Shown here in pieces: positions 38,301-51,300 of a DNA stretch of 64,000 nt (positions are counted from its first letter, which is position 1; each line of letters starts with the position of its first letter). A model generated the notes under the pieces. That model did no database searches. It was given only the letters and a program-made list of their open reading frames with translations, and had not been told where the DNA came from. A program made the translations under genes and the position numbers. The DNA is from Hybos culiciformis (Eukaryota; Arthropoda; Insecta; Diptera; Hybotidae): assembly GCA_964007475.1 (NCBI GenBank), contig OZ023273.1, forward strand, positions 125,039,812 through 125,103,811, given 5' to 3'.

Positions 38301-38375
38301 TGTTATGCAGAATTTTTAAAGAAATAAAAATAAAATATTAATTTATACTTGCGATCCTTTGAGACTCAAATCCAT
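33239..38375 (-). CDS. CEP131: CEP131 / AZI1 (dilatory) centriolar satellite and basal-body protein, 14 exons, complete
   Basis: Exons in transcript order: 38375-38349, 38261-38034, 37661-37441, 37111-35787, 35732-35624, 35558-35421, 35360-35123, 34960-34778, 34707-34490, 34383-34179, 34108-33897, 33810-33639, 33561-33440, 33371-33239. They total 3531 nt, or 1176 residues plus TAA. All introns are GT-AG, 54-372 nt, and every phase closes. The start MDLSLKGSQ resembles the conserved DLSLTG near the vertebrate N-terminus. Residues 160-600 are Ser/Asn-rich and low-complexity. From about 680 to the end the protein is nearly continuous coiled coil. Family-diagnostic blocks are RHQAFIEQ (about 755-762), RRERW...TKKIK then DLTVKGLE (about 805-831), and the tail YRRVQQAVEKKDA. 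CEP131 proteins (human about 1083 residues) act at centriolar satellites and the ciliary transition zone in ciliogenesis. Recognition is from memory of the family; intron placement is read from the sequence. UTRs are unknown. Confidence 0.93.
35787..37111 (-). other. CEP131: CEP131 exon 4, 1325-nt low-complexity exon
   Basis: This single exon makes up over a third of the coding sequence and encodes a Ser-, Asn-, Lys- and Glu-rich region with no predicted fold. It includes runs such as NNSDGVLSPPE and RNTSPETTTETSSKSDEQDD. It looks like the disordered spacer between the conserved N-terminus and the coiled coils. Its 5' boundary is set by phase: the acceptor ...CAATTAG ending at 37112 keeps the frame with exon 3. 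A second, better-looking ...TTACAG ending at 37104 would shift the frame and reach a stop. Confidence 0.82.
37316..37375. repeat. 30-bp tandem duplication inside CEP131 intron 3
   Basis: Two adjacent 30-bp copies differ at very few bases. Each contains TGGCTTTTAGCTTAT, and the first reads GTTAGC where the second reads GTTGGC. The duplication lies within the 329-nt intron between exons 3 and 4 and leaves the splice sites untouched. Confidence 0.85.
38349..38375 (-). other. CEP131: CEP131 exon 1, nine-codon start exon
   Basis: The exon encodes MDLSLKGSQ and then a GTATAAAT donor. I chose this ATG because the peptide matches the short conserved N-terminal motif of CEP131 proteins. It is also in phase 0 with exon 2, which opens with INLATKHKPKPP after a TTTTTTAG acceptor ending at 38262. 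A start this small is easily missed by gene finders, which would instead pick an ATG inside the large exon (for example at 37005). Confidence 0.8.
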
Positions 38376-38587
38376 AATATTTTTATCACAATAAAGAAAA
38401 TGAATATTATTTTTTAATGATTTTATTTATAATCATTTTAATTAAATAAAAATAATAATATTTTATAATTTATTAAGACTACTAATAATTATTCATCCAA
38501 ATGGATTGAAAGTGAAGTGTTTTTATCGATTAAACTTTTTAACATTATTATTGTTGTGGCCAGATATTGTTGGTATTCACTTGTGTG

Positions 38588-38601
38588 GTTGCTAAGATAG
38601 T
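38588..38601 (-). promoter_or_regulatory. Candidate RFX X-box upstream of CEP131
   Basis: On the minus strand the 14-mer reads ACTATC-TT-AGCAAC. It fits the degenerate X-box consensus RYYNYY-N(1-3)-RRNRAC bound by RFX factors. It lies 213 bp upstream of the ATG in a locally less AT-rich patch (about 38500-38620). The AGCAAC half is canonical and the other half is weak. Ciliary genes including fly dilatory are known RFX targets, so the position is sensible. A match to so loose a consensus can still occur by chance. Confidence 0.45.
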
Positions 38602-38619
38602 TGTTATGGAAAATCTGAC

Positions 38620-41600
38620 GTTTTATTTTTATACTGCAATAATTATATTTAAAAATAAATAAGATTGACCTTTATTTTGTGTTTGGAAATTTTTTATAGT
38701 CATTTGAAAATGATGTTAAAGCGATTTTATTTTTTGACTCTCGATATGATGGTTTGAGAAAACTAAAGCTAAAATTTCAGGGTTAAGGACTATATAAAAT
38801 TTATTAATCGAGTAATAAAATTATATTTATGCTTACACTTTTAGATTATATAATTTAAATTCAGTGTGCCGGTTTAAATGATTTTCTTCTTTAAAGTTAT
38901 TAAAATAAATAAATATACTTATGCATGAAAAGCTCATCATAAATTCAATTCTTTGTAAATCTATACAAACATAATTGAACGAAGGTCATTAGAATTTAGT
39001 TTCATGAAACTTTTTTCATTCTTAATTATAACACAACTAAAAATTAGTTAATTCAATCGAAACTTTTATACAAAACTTATAAAACTTGTTTTTTTCAAAT
39101 GAAAATAAAAAGTTTCACGGAATTTTGGTTTGTAAGAAATTCTTCTTTTTTTTGTTAGGTATGGTAGGAAATAAAAGTTTTAGGTAAATCAACAGGGAAT
39201 AATTTTTGCTCTATAAATAATCTATTTTCATTAAAATTTTCATAAAATTTTCAGTAACCCTATTCAAAAAAACTATTCTTATTCAATCAAATAATTTTCT
39301 GATATTAATCGTTAAATCTTTGTTTCATTTCAAATTAAACACACATTGATCATATCAGACTTGTTTAAAGCTTTAAATTCTGAAATTAGAGCTATAATGC
39401 TGTAAGCTCATATCCAGCAGAGTACAAGTTCGAGCAAAAAAGTTCAATTAAATCAGATAAAGTCATATATAAATCTAGTTTGAATTCTAAATTAAAATTT
39501 TAACCATAATAAATTGTACACAAAAAATTAATTATATACTAGTCGGCTCATAATAATGACAAGATTCTTAATTACATATGATATTGAGTTTCATTTCACG
39601 TGACTTCTTTCATTTATTATGTTTTATAAGTATAGAAACAATTGAATCATCGAAAAATTTTATTTTGAATTTTAAATTGCACATACAGTTGAGTGATTGA
39701 TTGATATGTAAATTTTTTTTCCCATCATACTTTTTATTTATGCTGACACTATATTTTTTATTATAGAAATTTGTCGTATAATTCTATCACATTCAAATTT
39801 AAATAAAATACAAAGGAAATAAACAATCAAATTTATTTGTTTTTCTTAACAGTTTTAACATAATTAATTTCAATTATAAAAATATCTGTTTTATTAATGA
39901 AATAGTATATACATATAATTATATTACTTTAGAAAAGTAAATATAGTTGGTTTAATTCTATAATAGGGATGTACGATAAATATCGATAATTTTGGAGCAG
40001 TCCACGAGAACACTTCTCCTTAGATTTATTTATAATCATCGTTAGATTTCATTTCAACCCTCTGGAGATCCCAGAGGGTTGAAATGAGATCATATATTTA
40101 AAATAAATTAAAGCCAGATGCATAAAGAACTTTGCATTCCTTGTTTTCGAGCATCTACTTCATTCTTTAAGTGCAAAATTTGAAGGTTCTAGAGTCTAGA
40201 CATATTGCGGGAGTAATAGTATGTGATACTGAGTATTTTTGGCACCAAAGGTCGATGTGTTAAGCGTTTTTTATGTTTTTTGTGTTTTTTGTAATTTATT
40301 GATTGTTTTAAAATTTTTATATTTGATAAAATTTTAATATTAAAACGTACTTATACTACTACTAGACTGAATATCAGTGAAAGCCCTTCTTCGTAACATT
40401 ATTTTTTGCTATACTAAGTTTAAAAATATTTTAACAGTACCTAAGTATATATTTTAGGAAGAAGAAGGTAAAGGAATATATATACAATATAATAGTTATT
40501 CGTTTTTATTTATTCTTAATATTAATTTCGTTAGACATAGAATTGCTATTTTAGTGAAAAGTATAAAAAAAACAAAGTTTATTTCATCTGCCCATTCAGA
40601 TTTTATTCTGTTATTACATTATACCTATACATTTTTATAGTTGCCCTGTAGGACTATTAAAAAAAATTTGAAACAGTTCTGGTATATCTACAATTCTATA
40701 TAGTTTAACTTCTATGAAAAGCTTTTTTTTATCATAACACATTTGCGCTCTTTAGTAAATTATTTTATTATGGTGTTCTTGGCTATTTATTTAAATATAT
40801 TTATAACATGTATTATTGAAAAGAAAACAATATACGAATGGATTCTAGAGTTACCTTAGTTATAAATTAATTATAAAAATCGAAATAATAATCACGCAAA
40901 TTTTTTTATTATACTTTTAAGTAATATCCTCCATAATTACATTGTCCATATTATTCTATCAACATATTGAGTTTATACATACCCGATTTGCATAAGAAAA
41001 ATATTTTATGAATATATCTTATTAACTTAAAAGTAGGTATGTTTGTTTGAATTTTTGAACTTAATTAAAATTCGGATTCTCTTACACAAGAATACATTAT
41101 TTACTTATTCAGTTATGCATTATACTACTTGAGATTTGTATAAAAAAAATAAAAATTTTCAAAATTATAGTAAAATGCAAATCATTCTAATTTGGCCAGA
41201 TTCATTTTTATTGTATATATATATGTATACATAAAGAATTTCAAATATTTTTCTTGCCTTAAATTATTCATTCAATTTTAATTTTGATTTAAAATTCTAA
41301 AATCAATGAATGGTATCTAAATAAATTAATGAATGTAATACGATAATACATTTTGAATACGAAATAAGTTAAAATTAGATAAATCATATGTCTGTTTATC
41401 ATTTCTCTATAGGATTTTCTGGTTTTATTTTAATTTCTCTTGCGGTCATATATTTGAATTCATCCTGAAAAATTCTATTTTTTTTTTGTTGCAATTTTCA
41501 TGAACAATATAAGAGATCAATTTAATGATTTTGAATTCAGTAATTGGAAATTGGAATATATATAGAACCATTTATTATAATTTGTCTTTAAAAAGGTATA

Positions 41601-41954
41601 TAAATCAAAATTCTATTTTAACACAATAGATTTTAGATTAATTAAATCAAGATCCTATTCATTAAATTAGAATTAGTAAAATATATGTTAACATATAGAT
41701 AAAACATTATAGATTTATATAAATATTTAGTTCAAAAAATTTTATAAATTTCTTGATAAACTAATCTACATGTATACAAAGTTAATTTAGGAAATGCAAT
41801 TTTATTCTTTACAGATTTCAATTTGCCTAGTAAAAATATATAAATATGCATTTAAAAATAAAAATATCCAAAAACTGAAGAAATACTTATATTTGGTATT
41901 TTATTTAAATTGTTTTTAAAAGAAAACCTTATATGAAAAGGAGGTTATCTATTA
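38620..41954. other. AT-rich noncoding DNA upstream of CEP131
   Basis: No coding exon was found and no divergent gene is visible. The hairpin at 40049-40087 and a possible hAT end near 39967 are the only structured items. Confidence 0.55.
40049..40087. repeat. Perfect 17-bp stem hairpin
   Basis: TCATTTCAACCCTCTGG (40049-40065) and its exact complement CCAGAGGGTTGAAATGA (40071-40087) surround a 5-nt AGATC loop. It is GC-rich for this DNA. About 85 bp upstream, at 39964, TAGGGATGTACGATAAATAT resembles the left end of some hAT elements, so this may be the remains of a foldback or hAT MITE. Confidence 0.85.
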
Positions 41955-42381
41955 CGGTGACCAGACATACCCCATTCTGGGGTAGGCTACCCCATTTTTG
42001 AGTGAATTTTCCTTAAATACCCCTTTTCCAAAATCTGTAATGGGGTAGGATAAAATACCCCAAAAACTCCAATTTGAAATTGATTATTTCCATTTTGAAA
42101 ATGATTATTTCCAATTTGAAAATGATTATTTCCAATTTGAAGTTGAAAAGGTATAGTCTATTTCAGCATTATTTATTCATAGGGAATATTAGTAAATAGG
42201 CAGGAGTCGAATATTTTTTTTTTAATTTGGAAAAAACTATTAATTTTATATTTACATTGCCTAATTCAAATGCAACGAGTGAACGCATTTTTTCATTAAT
42301 GTTTAATACATTGAGAAAGGACAGGAAAGGACTCGACTAAACATTAGTGCTGTTGCATTTGAAATGATGGTAAAAACTTAA
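41955..42381 (+). pseudogene. hAT-superfamily transposase relic, C-terminal dimerisation motif
   Basis: From 42224 the frame reads ...FTLPNSNATSERIFSLM, then a K/R-rich stretch to a stop at 42338. SNATSERIFSL matches the hATC dimerisation-domain core ('SNA..ERVFSL.N..W...R..L'). After a frameshift around 42331 the next frame continues RLNISAVAFEMM to 42381, the expected following helix. Upstream, 41955-42064 contains GGTGACCAGACATACCCC and repeated TACCCC/GGGGTA, a type of sequence I associate with hAT element ends. A 21-bp tandem repeat lies between. The element looks internally deleted and dead. Confidence 0.6.
42069..42143. repeat. 21-bp tandem repeat, about 3.5 copies
   Basis: TGATTATTTCCAATTTGAAA units repeat with GATTATTT at 42082, 42103 and 42124. 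The first copy has CCATTTT in place of CCAATTT. The repeat lies inside the hAT relic. Confidence 0.85.
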
Positions 42382-45300
42382 TATTTATATTCATGTAAAA
42401 AATTCTATGATTTCGTTTCCAAAAATAATTCGTTACTTAAAAAAATGAGATCCAATAATAAATATAAACTATAGTATGAATGGTACTTTATATAATTTGT
42501 AGTCATTTTTTAATGAGACAGGGAATAGAGATATATATAGAACACGGAATATAGGAAAAGAGTAATAAGTGTGTGTATTGATTTTAAAGTGATTTTTTCA
42601 ATCATTTTTGTTTTCTGTTTTGCATAAAAAAAATAAATAAATAAATGTGTTATGCTTTTCAACTGTAAATACCTTAAAAATTTACTTCTTTTTCAACTAA
42701 CTTTGTTTATTATTTTTAAATTTTAAATAAAAAATTGAATTTTCATTTAAGCTTTTAATGCTGACAAAAAGAATTTTCCTAAAGGTATTCTTGTCACGAT
42801 TTATAAATAAAACGAACTTTTTTTTCTTTTTTTTTGATATATGTAAATCCATCTAATCTAAAACATTATAAAAACATATTTTTATATTATTTGAACCTTT
42901 CGCAAAAAAAAAAAAATAAAAAATAAAAACAAAACCGTTTTTTCCTCCTGGGAGATACATTATCCAGTTGAAATAAAAAATAATAATAATAATAACCTGC
43001 CTTATGTTTGTGAAATAAAATAAAAAAAAAAATAAATAAATGGTCGAACAATCTTCATTGGTACAATAATTGTCACTTATTATTTTCATCTGTAAGTTCA
43101 ATGTGTGGTTTCTGTCTCTAGCCGCCACGTCTAATATTCAAATTCGTCGTATAAATTATTTCCAGATCATACAGCATTTGAACCGATGGAAACAGCTGTA
43201 ATTCTAGCAATATGAAAAATCTAGAATTTTCTGAAAATAATTCAAAATTTAGATATAATAAAAAAAAAAACCTTCATTTAGTTATTTTTTCAATTTAGTT
43301 TTTTTTTAATATTTTTTCATTACCTAGGTGAAGTTGGTGGCGCTCATGGATTACGTGCTTATATAGTACCTATATGAATAAATGTTACTGTAGTTTTTCG
43401 TAGAACAGAAAACAAATATACTTAAATAATATAAGGTGTATAAGTTTTCGAGATTTTAATATGAACTATGACATTAAATTCGTGATCAGTACACAAAAGT
43501 CGTTTAAATATTTGTGCATAGATTTTTATGAATATTTATTGAAATTGATTGAAAATATTTTCTTCAAATATTTTCTTAAAATTTTAATACATCAAAATAT
43601 CAACACTTTTCTGTAGTACACTTACATTTAACTTAAAAAATGAATACTTTGTCACCTTCAAGTGGATCCAAAGAAACATAGAATAAAATTAAAAAACTTT
43701 CTATACTTAAACTATTTCATTCAAACTTCATATAATAAAATATAAATAAATTTAAGTTTTAAAGACTTGTGAGACACATTAACGAAAACACCATATCAAG
43801 AACACATAAAATGAATGGCGTTAACTCAACAAAATCACAACAAAACTTGATAATTATTATAAATATGCTTATCTTGAAAAACTATTTTGAATGATTTTTT
43901 ATTTTGTTAAAACGTCAAGTGTGTAAATAAAATACTAAGGAAGTTCATTTATCAAAAGGTAACCACAATTTATTTAATATTTTTGCAGATAAATATTATT
44001 ATTATTATTAATGCTTTTCGCGCCATGCTGTCTGGAGAAACAAAATCATAATATAATACTTAGTACAATAAGAACATTTTATTTTTGTTCTTTATGTTTT
44101 TGCTCCACACACTCTGCTTGTAGAAGAGCAATTGAAATTATGGTGGCAGAACATTATTTCATAGTTAAATAAATACTTGGAGGAAAAATGTTTAAAGACA
44201 TCATAATAATTTGAAAAGTTTATTTTCTTTAGTTGAAAAAAACAATCTTAACAGTCGCATGCACATCAATACTTCACGATACGATCTGAAATTATAACTT
44301 TCGTGAAAATAGCATTGTCTACTAAACCATTGGCATAAACAGTAAGATAAAAGTGATTTATGATTTCACTCTAGATTTGAGGAAGTATTTATTTGTGATT
44401 TGCGTGATTTGTAAGTGCCAATCAAATTGATGATTAGAAAAAAAAGGTACTGAGACTTATAAATATTTTCAAAAATTTCTAAAAAATAGTAGAGTAATAG
44501 TACATATTTGAATAATTTTCCTTAATAAAGTTCATATTATTAAATTAAAGTTCAATGTTTGTATATAATAAATATAAAAAAAGTTTCTTAAAACCAACAT
44601 TAAAGCTTTCATTATTTTAATTTCAATGAATTACAGAATTTATTATAAAAAAGCAAATTAAAGATATATGCAATTAGATATTATTTAATAATTACAAAAC
44701 GACTATCACAAAATGAAATGAAATGAAATTAAATGTTAATGTAAATGTTTGTTGACAATTAATGTCATCGAATTGTCCATTACATTGTAGTTCTGTCTAT
44801 TTAGTTATTTTTTTGCATTAATTTTATGAAATTATGTTAGTATGTGTCTGTTGTTTTGGCTTTAAACTACCACACATCATTAAATGTGCAAAAAAAAAAG
44901 TAAAAACCTAGCAAAATATAATATATAATGTTTAATGTTAGGGAAAACTACACGTATTCACAGTTAAATAAAAATAATATAAAGTTGAACAAAAATATAA
45001 AGTCATAAAAATAATGTTGTTTTTGAAGCACCACCACATTTTAGTGTAATTTTTTTTTTTTTTTTGGTAATAAATTCATTTTATATGCAGTCTCTAGCCA
45101 CTAACAATTTTTCGAAATGACAAATATTTCGACTCTATACTAAAATGAAAATATCTTTTGAGAGTAAAGAAAATTAAGGAAAAAAAAAATTATAAATAAA
45201 TATTGTATGGTAGTTTAACTGGTATCTCTAACCATCATCAACAAGAAAGTGAAAAAAAAAAATATATATTTTTCGAAAAAAAATTATTGTTATTTTTCAA

Positions 45301-48300
45301 AATATTTTCTCGTTTTTATATCCTTATGGTAAAATTCTAATAAAAAAAAAACTATAATAGTTCTAAAAAAAAAAAATATTTGTTCTTAACTAAGTATGAA
45401 AATTTCAGAAAACTTTTCTACATTAAATATATAAAATTATATATTCTACAATTGTACATCTTAGTTTCAGTTCGTGAAATCAAATCATCAATTCAAGTTT
45501 TATAAATTTCATTAAATCGTGAAATATCTAGTAGCATCCAATAGTATACATATAAATCGTCTTCTAACGCATTGTAACTTGTAACTCTTTAAACAGATTA
45601 ATTCTTAATTTTGTAAACTTAAGCATCCTTACCATATAAATTTAAATATAAATTAGGTTTTTTTTTATTTGTATTTTTAATACATATAATATTTAGTGAA
45701 ATTTTTTTTTGCCCTTTTTTTTGTATGTAAAATCATGAATTTTAAAAGCCTTTAATAACTATTATAAAAACACCAATAGAAATAAAACTTAATGTTAAGT
45801 GATAAAAATATATTGAATAAGGTTAAATTTTTGTTTTTTCATATGAAATATTTGTTGATATAGATATTTCACTTAATTATCCTTTCGCTAGGATAAAAAT
45901 TTATGATAAAAATCCCGTTGTTAACCTATTAAAATTATTTAAATGAACTTCGTGACTTAAGATAGTATTTTATGTATATAAAATAAAAAATGGATTTCAT
46001 TCGTTTCTACATCCCACTAATAACTTTCTCACACAAAATAGAACAAATTTCACTTATATAAACTTTTTTGTTAAGCCATTACAACTTATTACATATATTC
46101 GTATAAAATTATATCTCCAATAATAACATAACATAAATTCACGAAAATTTATGCATTGGAAACACGGAAATCTTAGACGTTTATTAGAAAGGGAATAGTT
46201 CTATCTAAACTCTGTTGAAATCCATAGCTGCCGGACTTTGCCTATAAATTCAAAAATTAACTCTTTGCAGACATACTTTTTCTTTTTAGTTTTAATCCAT
46301 TGAACTTTTTAATGATTGAATATAATTAATTTGAAAATTAAGATATTGAGGGCCTAACATAAAGTAACACGTTATGTGATTATAACATAAATATTTTAAT
46401 AATTTTACGGTTGGCGCACGTCAATGTAAATAAATTTTTATTTGATTTTATTCTTCTTTTTTTTGTTTAACGTTATTATTATTAAAAGTATGCAATTCAA
46501 AAATGGGAATTAAATTATTTATGATTAGTTTTGATGACATGAACGAGATACTAGTTGGGGGATTTTTTTTTTTTTTTAATAATATGTGATTGTAAAAATA
46601 ATATTTTATCTGAGACAATAAAAAGCTCATGTTTGTTTTAACCTTTGTGGTCTCTCTTATATTGAAATAACAATAACGGTATGAGGTGTAAATGTTGTAA
46701 ATTTAATATTATTGTCATGCTTTAAAAGTTTTTTTAAATCGGCATCGAAAGAGGAAAAAATATTCAACGTTTAATATCAACATAAATATAGGTACACATA
46801 ATATAAGTATTATATTAAAGAAGGATGTTGTAAAAGTTTGCCCAACAAAGACAATCTTTACATTAACAGTTTTTGATTTACAACTTTGTTAATCATTTTC
46901 AATTTCAATTCAATTTAAGTATTAAAAGTACAAAGAAGAGGCTTTTAAAGAAATTGTAAAATGCTTTTTATTAGATTTTTGTAAATTTTTAGTTTCGAAT
47001 TTTATTAATGTCTTTCATATGATTGCAAAAGCTATAGTGCTATTTTGTTCTTTTAATTTGCCACTCCACTGTACTCTATAGACTCCAAAAATTTGAAATG
47101 TTACACATCTTTGAGACTGCGGTTTTACAACCTTTATGCTTGGCGATAATTGAGGTTACAAGTTGCCAGAAACAAAATTCTCCATAACCATTAAATATTC
47201 AATTAAGTATACAACAGATATCAAATTTATTTTATCAAGTATCGTATCACATAAAAAAACTAAAATAAAAAACAAATAAATTAAATATAAATATAATTGT
47301 ACATAGCAATTTTGTTTGTTCAATTAAAAGTGATTGAATTAATTAAAATGAAAAAAAGGTGAAATATACAATTCTGAATGGAATTTTGATGAATACCTGA
47401 TTGAATACAAAGTATCCATTTATTCAATGCGACCATAAGCTGGAATTAATCCTTATCGAGAATGGGAACTTAGTAATTTATTGAAGCCTAACATCATGAT
47501 TATTAAATTGAATGATATACTTAAATAAAAAATATCAATTATTTCCTTCGATCGTCGATTGTTAAAAAGATAATAACGACACATTATGTTATACTTGCAT
47601 GCAACAGGCTTTCAATAAATTTAAATCTAAAATTACGATAATGTACTCTTAATGTATAATTTGAATTTTTTAATAATGTTAATAACATAATGCTTTAAAT
47701 TTAAAGAATAAAAAATAAAATTACAGCAAATTATGTCATGCAATATTATTTATTTGCATAGCAAGATTCTTACATATTATATACTGAAACATAAATAAAA
47801 AGTAAGTATAATAAAAAGCTTCATGTTAATAGTAAATTAACGAACTTAAAAATAACATACATACAAAATAGTAAATTAATTTAGAAAACTTAATGGATTT
47901 TTAAATAGACAAAGTTTTACTGTGAAATTTGCCGGTATAGGTAGAAAAAAAAAAAGTTTATTATACTATTTTTATTCAATTGCTCATTTTATAGTTCTAT
48001 TTTTTAATGTTAAAAAGTATCATAAATTATGTGTAATTGTGTATATATATGATTACTATCGCATATCATAAATTTTTCTATTTCCTTCCTCTGTCTTTTT
48101 ACTTACCTGCACCATATTTTTAAGCAAATAATTTATAAAAACTTTTTAAAACACAATTTAAAATATATTCTTTAAAAATGTAAAAATTAGTACATACTTG
48201 GCAAGCAAACACAACGTCCAAAGGTAATAAATTCAAATTATAATTCCTATGAGCTCTCATTACTTGACACGAAAGCTCGAAAAGAGAAAATAAGCTGGGA

Positions 48301-51300
48301 AAAAAATAAGTGCTTTATAGAGAATTTCCAGAAATGAAGGAAATGCAATAAATTGCTCACTTTGCAGTTGATAGTTTTAATGATTTTATTACATAAAAAT
48401 TAAATAGATACAAAATAAAAAAAAAATGTATGCAAATTAATGTTTACGTTCTACCTAACTGAAGATATTTAATAAAATTTTATTTATTGAAAAAGAAACT
48501 ATAGATTACTCGTCTATTTATTTGAAGACAACATATAAACAATATGACCTTAATATCAATATCATTTTAATTTTTAATGCTACCATCAAATATAAACTTA
48601 TGTTTTTAGCATATAGTGTATTATGTTGGATGCACTTCATATTTCTGTTCATAAGTTATAAGTATTATAATTGGCGTTAACATTAATTTTCTTTCACGCC
48701 TCCTGTCATAAAAATGTAAACCTACAATATTGTGATGATGATTAGTTTAATACTAGGTTTTGCTTTTTAAAAAAATAGAAATTTCAAACAATTTTTTTTT
48801 TTTTGAAATAATATTTTTATTTTTTGCTTGGATAAATTATTCATAAATTTCACTTATTTGCAGAATATATAGAAGTTAAGTACAAATCCATGTCAAATTT
48901 CTTGAATAAAAATGTTTTTATTACGTACAGAGATTGTTCCTTACATTTGTACGGTAAACTCCATTTCAAATGAAATTTTTTTAAAGATATTATTTTTCAA
49001 AAATTTATTTATAAATGTGCTTTTTATTCAATCAAACTTTAAGTTTAATGTGATAAGGGAAAGAAAGTTTAAGAAACCCTATTTTATTTATAGAACAATA
49101 TACGGGAATTGGTATATGTTATGCTTAGTACGAGTATTGAATACAATTAACAAATATGACAAGAAAGGATGGAGAGGGAGCTAATAAAAAACCTTGTTTT
49201 TGTAAAAAGGATTAAATTTCTCAAAATTGGGATGCCTTTTATATTTAAAGAAATATAGGTTTGCAAGTGGGGACAGGAATATTTTAAACCGTTTAAATTC
49301 TTCTTAAATAAGTCGTATATGAAACGTCTAAAAACAAAAACAGAAGTATGTGTACAACAAAAATTTAATAAAAAAAAATAAGATATTATAAAAATTGGTA
49401 TTAATTATAAAATTAATTTTTTTTTTTTTCACTTTAAGTGAAATGAGCTCACTCTATTTCTATTCACTATACACATAATTATTTAAATTTTTGTGTTATT
49501 GAACTCAATTATTATATTCGTCGTAATTTAATATTCCAAATATTAACAAAATTGAAAACTAACAAGAAATTTACATTTTTAATTACTTACATGTGCCGAT
49601 AAATAGATCGATTTTACCCAATCATCAAATGATAAATTTCATTTTACATATTATATGAGAATAATTTTCTATGAAGTATATTAATTTCATAATTTTATTA
49701 TTTTAAAAATAGAATTTAATTTAATTGCATTAGTTAAGGGAATAAAAAAATAAATGGGAACAAAAAAAAAAAGAAGTTCATAAATGAATGAACAATGCTG
49801 TGTATGAACACTACCTACAGACGTATAATATATCTTAATTAAAATATATATGAAGACAAGTGTAATGATAATGCTTATAATATTCTTCTATGCGGTGTAA
49901 TATAATTTCCGGTAAACCATAATTACGTCAAGAAAGAGTTATAAAGTGTATAATACGAGTATGTATTTTATGGTGTTAAAAAAAAAAAAAATTATTATGT
50001 GAATATAATTAAATTGTTGTTGAGCGTTAAATTCATAAAATTGATATAACTTAATGTTGAAATTTTGATACATAAAAATATGACACTTAAGAATATATTA
50101 TAATAATAAGTTTTTTATTTCACCTATCTAGTTGGATATGTTAATTGAGCTTTAAAAATGGTGTTATGGAATACGGAAATCGAGTTAACTAAAGCTGATA
50201 GTCGAATTTTGTACTCAACGTAACATTGTGTTTATTTTGTTTAGATTTTTTTTTATAACATCAGTAGTCGTCTCATGATTATTTCTTAATGTGGATTAAT
50301 AGTTGATTCACTTTGAGCAGTTATTTTGATATTATTCTACTTTTTCGACAATGGACCAAAATTATATTCTCATTGTTATATTATTATCGCATTTTAATTT
50401 TCTATATACTTATATATATTAAGCCAGCAAAAAAAAAACAACTCTTAATTTATAGAAAAACAAAATAAACTATACAATATGAATTTAATGAGGTCAAATG
50501 TTCATTAAACAAACAAAATGTTTCTTATCTTTATATAAAAAAAAAAGAAAAGAAATGAAATTATTATCATTTGCAGTGAAAATATAATGTTTTTTTTGTA
50601 TTCTTCCGGTTTTAATACACAATAATTTAAAAACGCCTCAAGTTTATTGCCAAAAAAAAATAAGATGAAGATTTATCTGTCACAGAAAAAAAAAACATAA
50701 AAAAAATTATATTTTCTTAAAAAAACAAACAAAATATATATATTGTATAACTTCATTAATATTAAAACAAAAAATAATAAACATTTTTATATTTTTTTTT
50801 GATTCGGTTCTTATGATATAAGAAAATAAATAGCCCTTTGTAAGTATATATAAATTTGTAGTCTGAAGTAGGTAATCATGCAGCAAACTAATCTACTTAG
50901 TGCCTATAAAAAAGATTGCTAGTGCGCGCGAGTCCCTTAATGTTATTATAACATTTAAAAAAAAATTAATTCAAATTTTAAAATTATTCTTTTAATTTTT
51001 TTTTCAGGTGAGTTGATTTTTTTTTGGATTATACAAATTATATAATTTTAAATGATGTTGCCTTAGTGGAATTATATGTCGGATTATCTAAATTAATGCA
51101 GGTAAGTAAGTGTTTTAAATTTTAAATAATTTATTTAAATTTAAAAAAAAAACGGATTAATTTGTTTCTGCACAATAAAATCAGATGGATTGATAAGAAA
51201 ATAATATTAACACCTTTAATGCTTACCTGTTTTCAGTCTAATGTTCTGTTGTATAGTTTCAAACGTAGCAAAATTTATGGATGATTGCCATAATGTTGAA

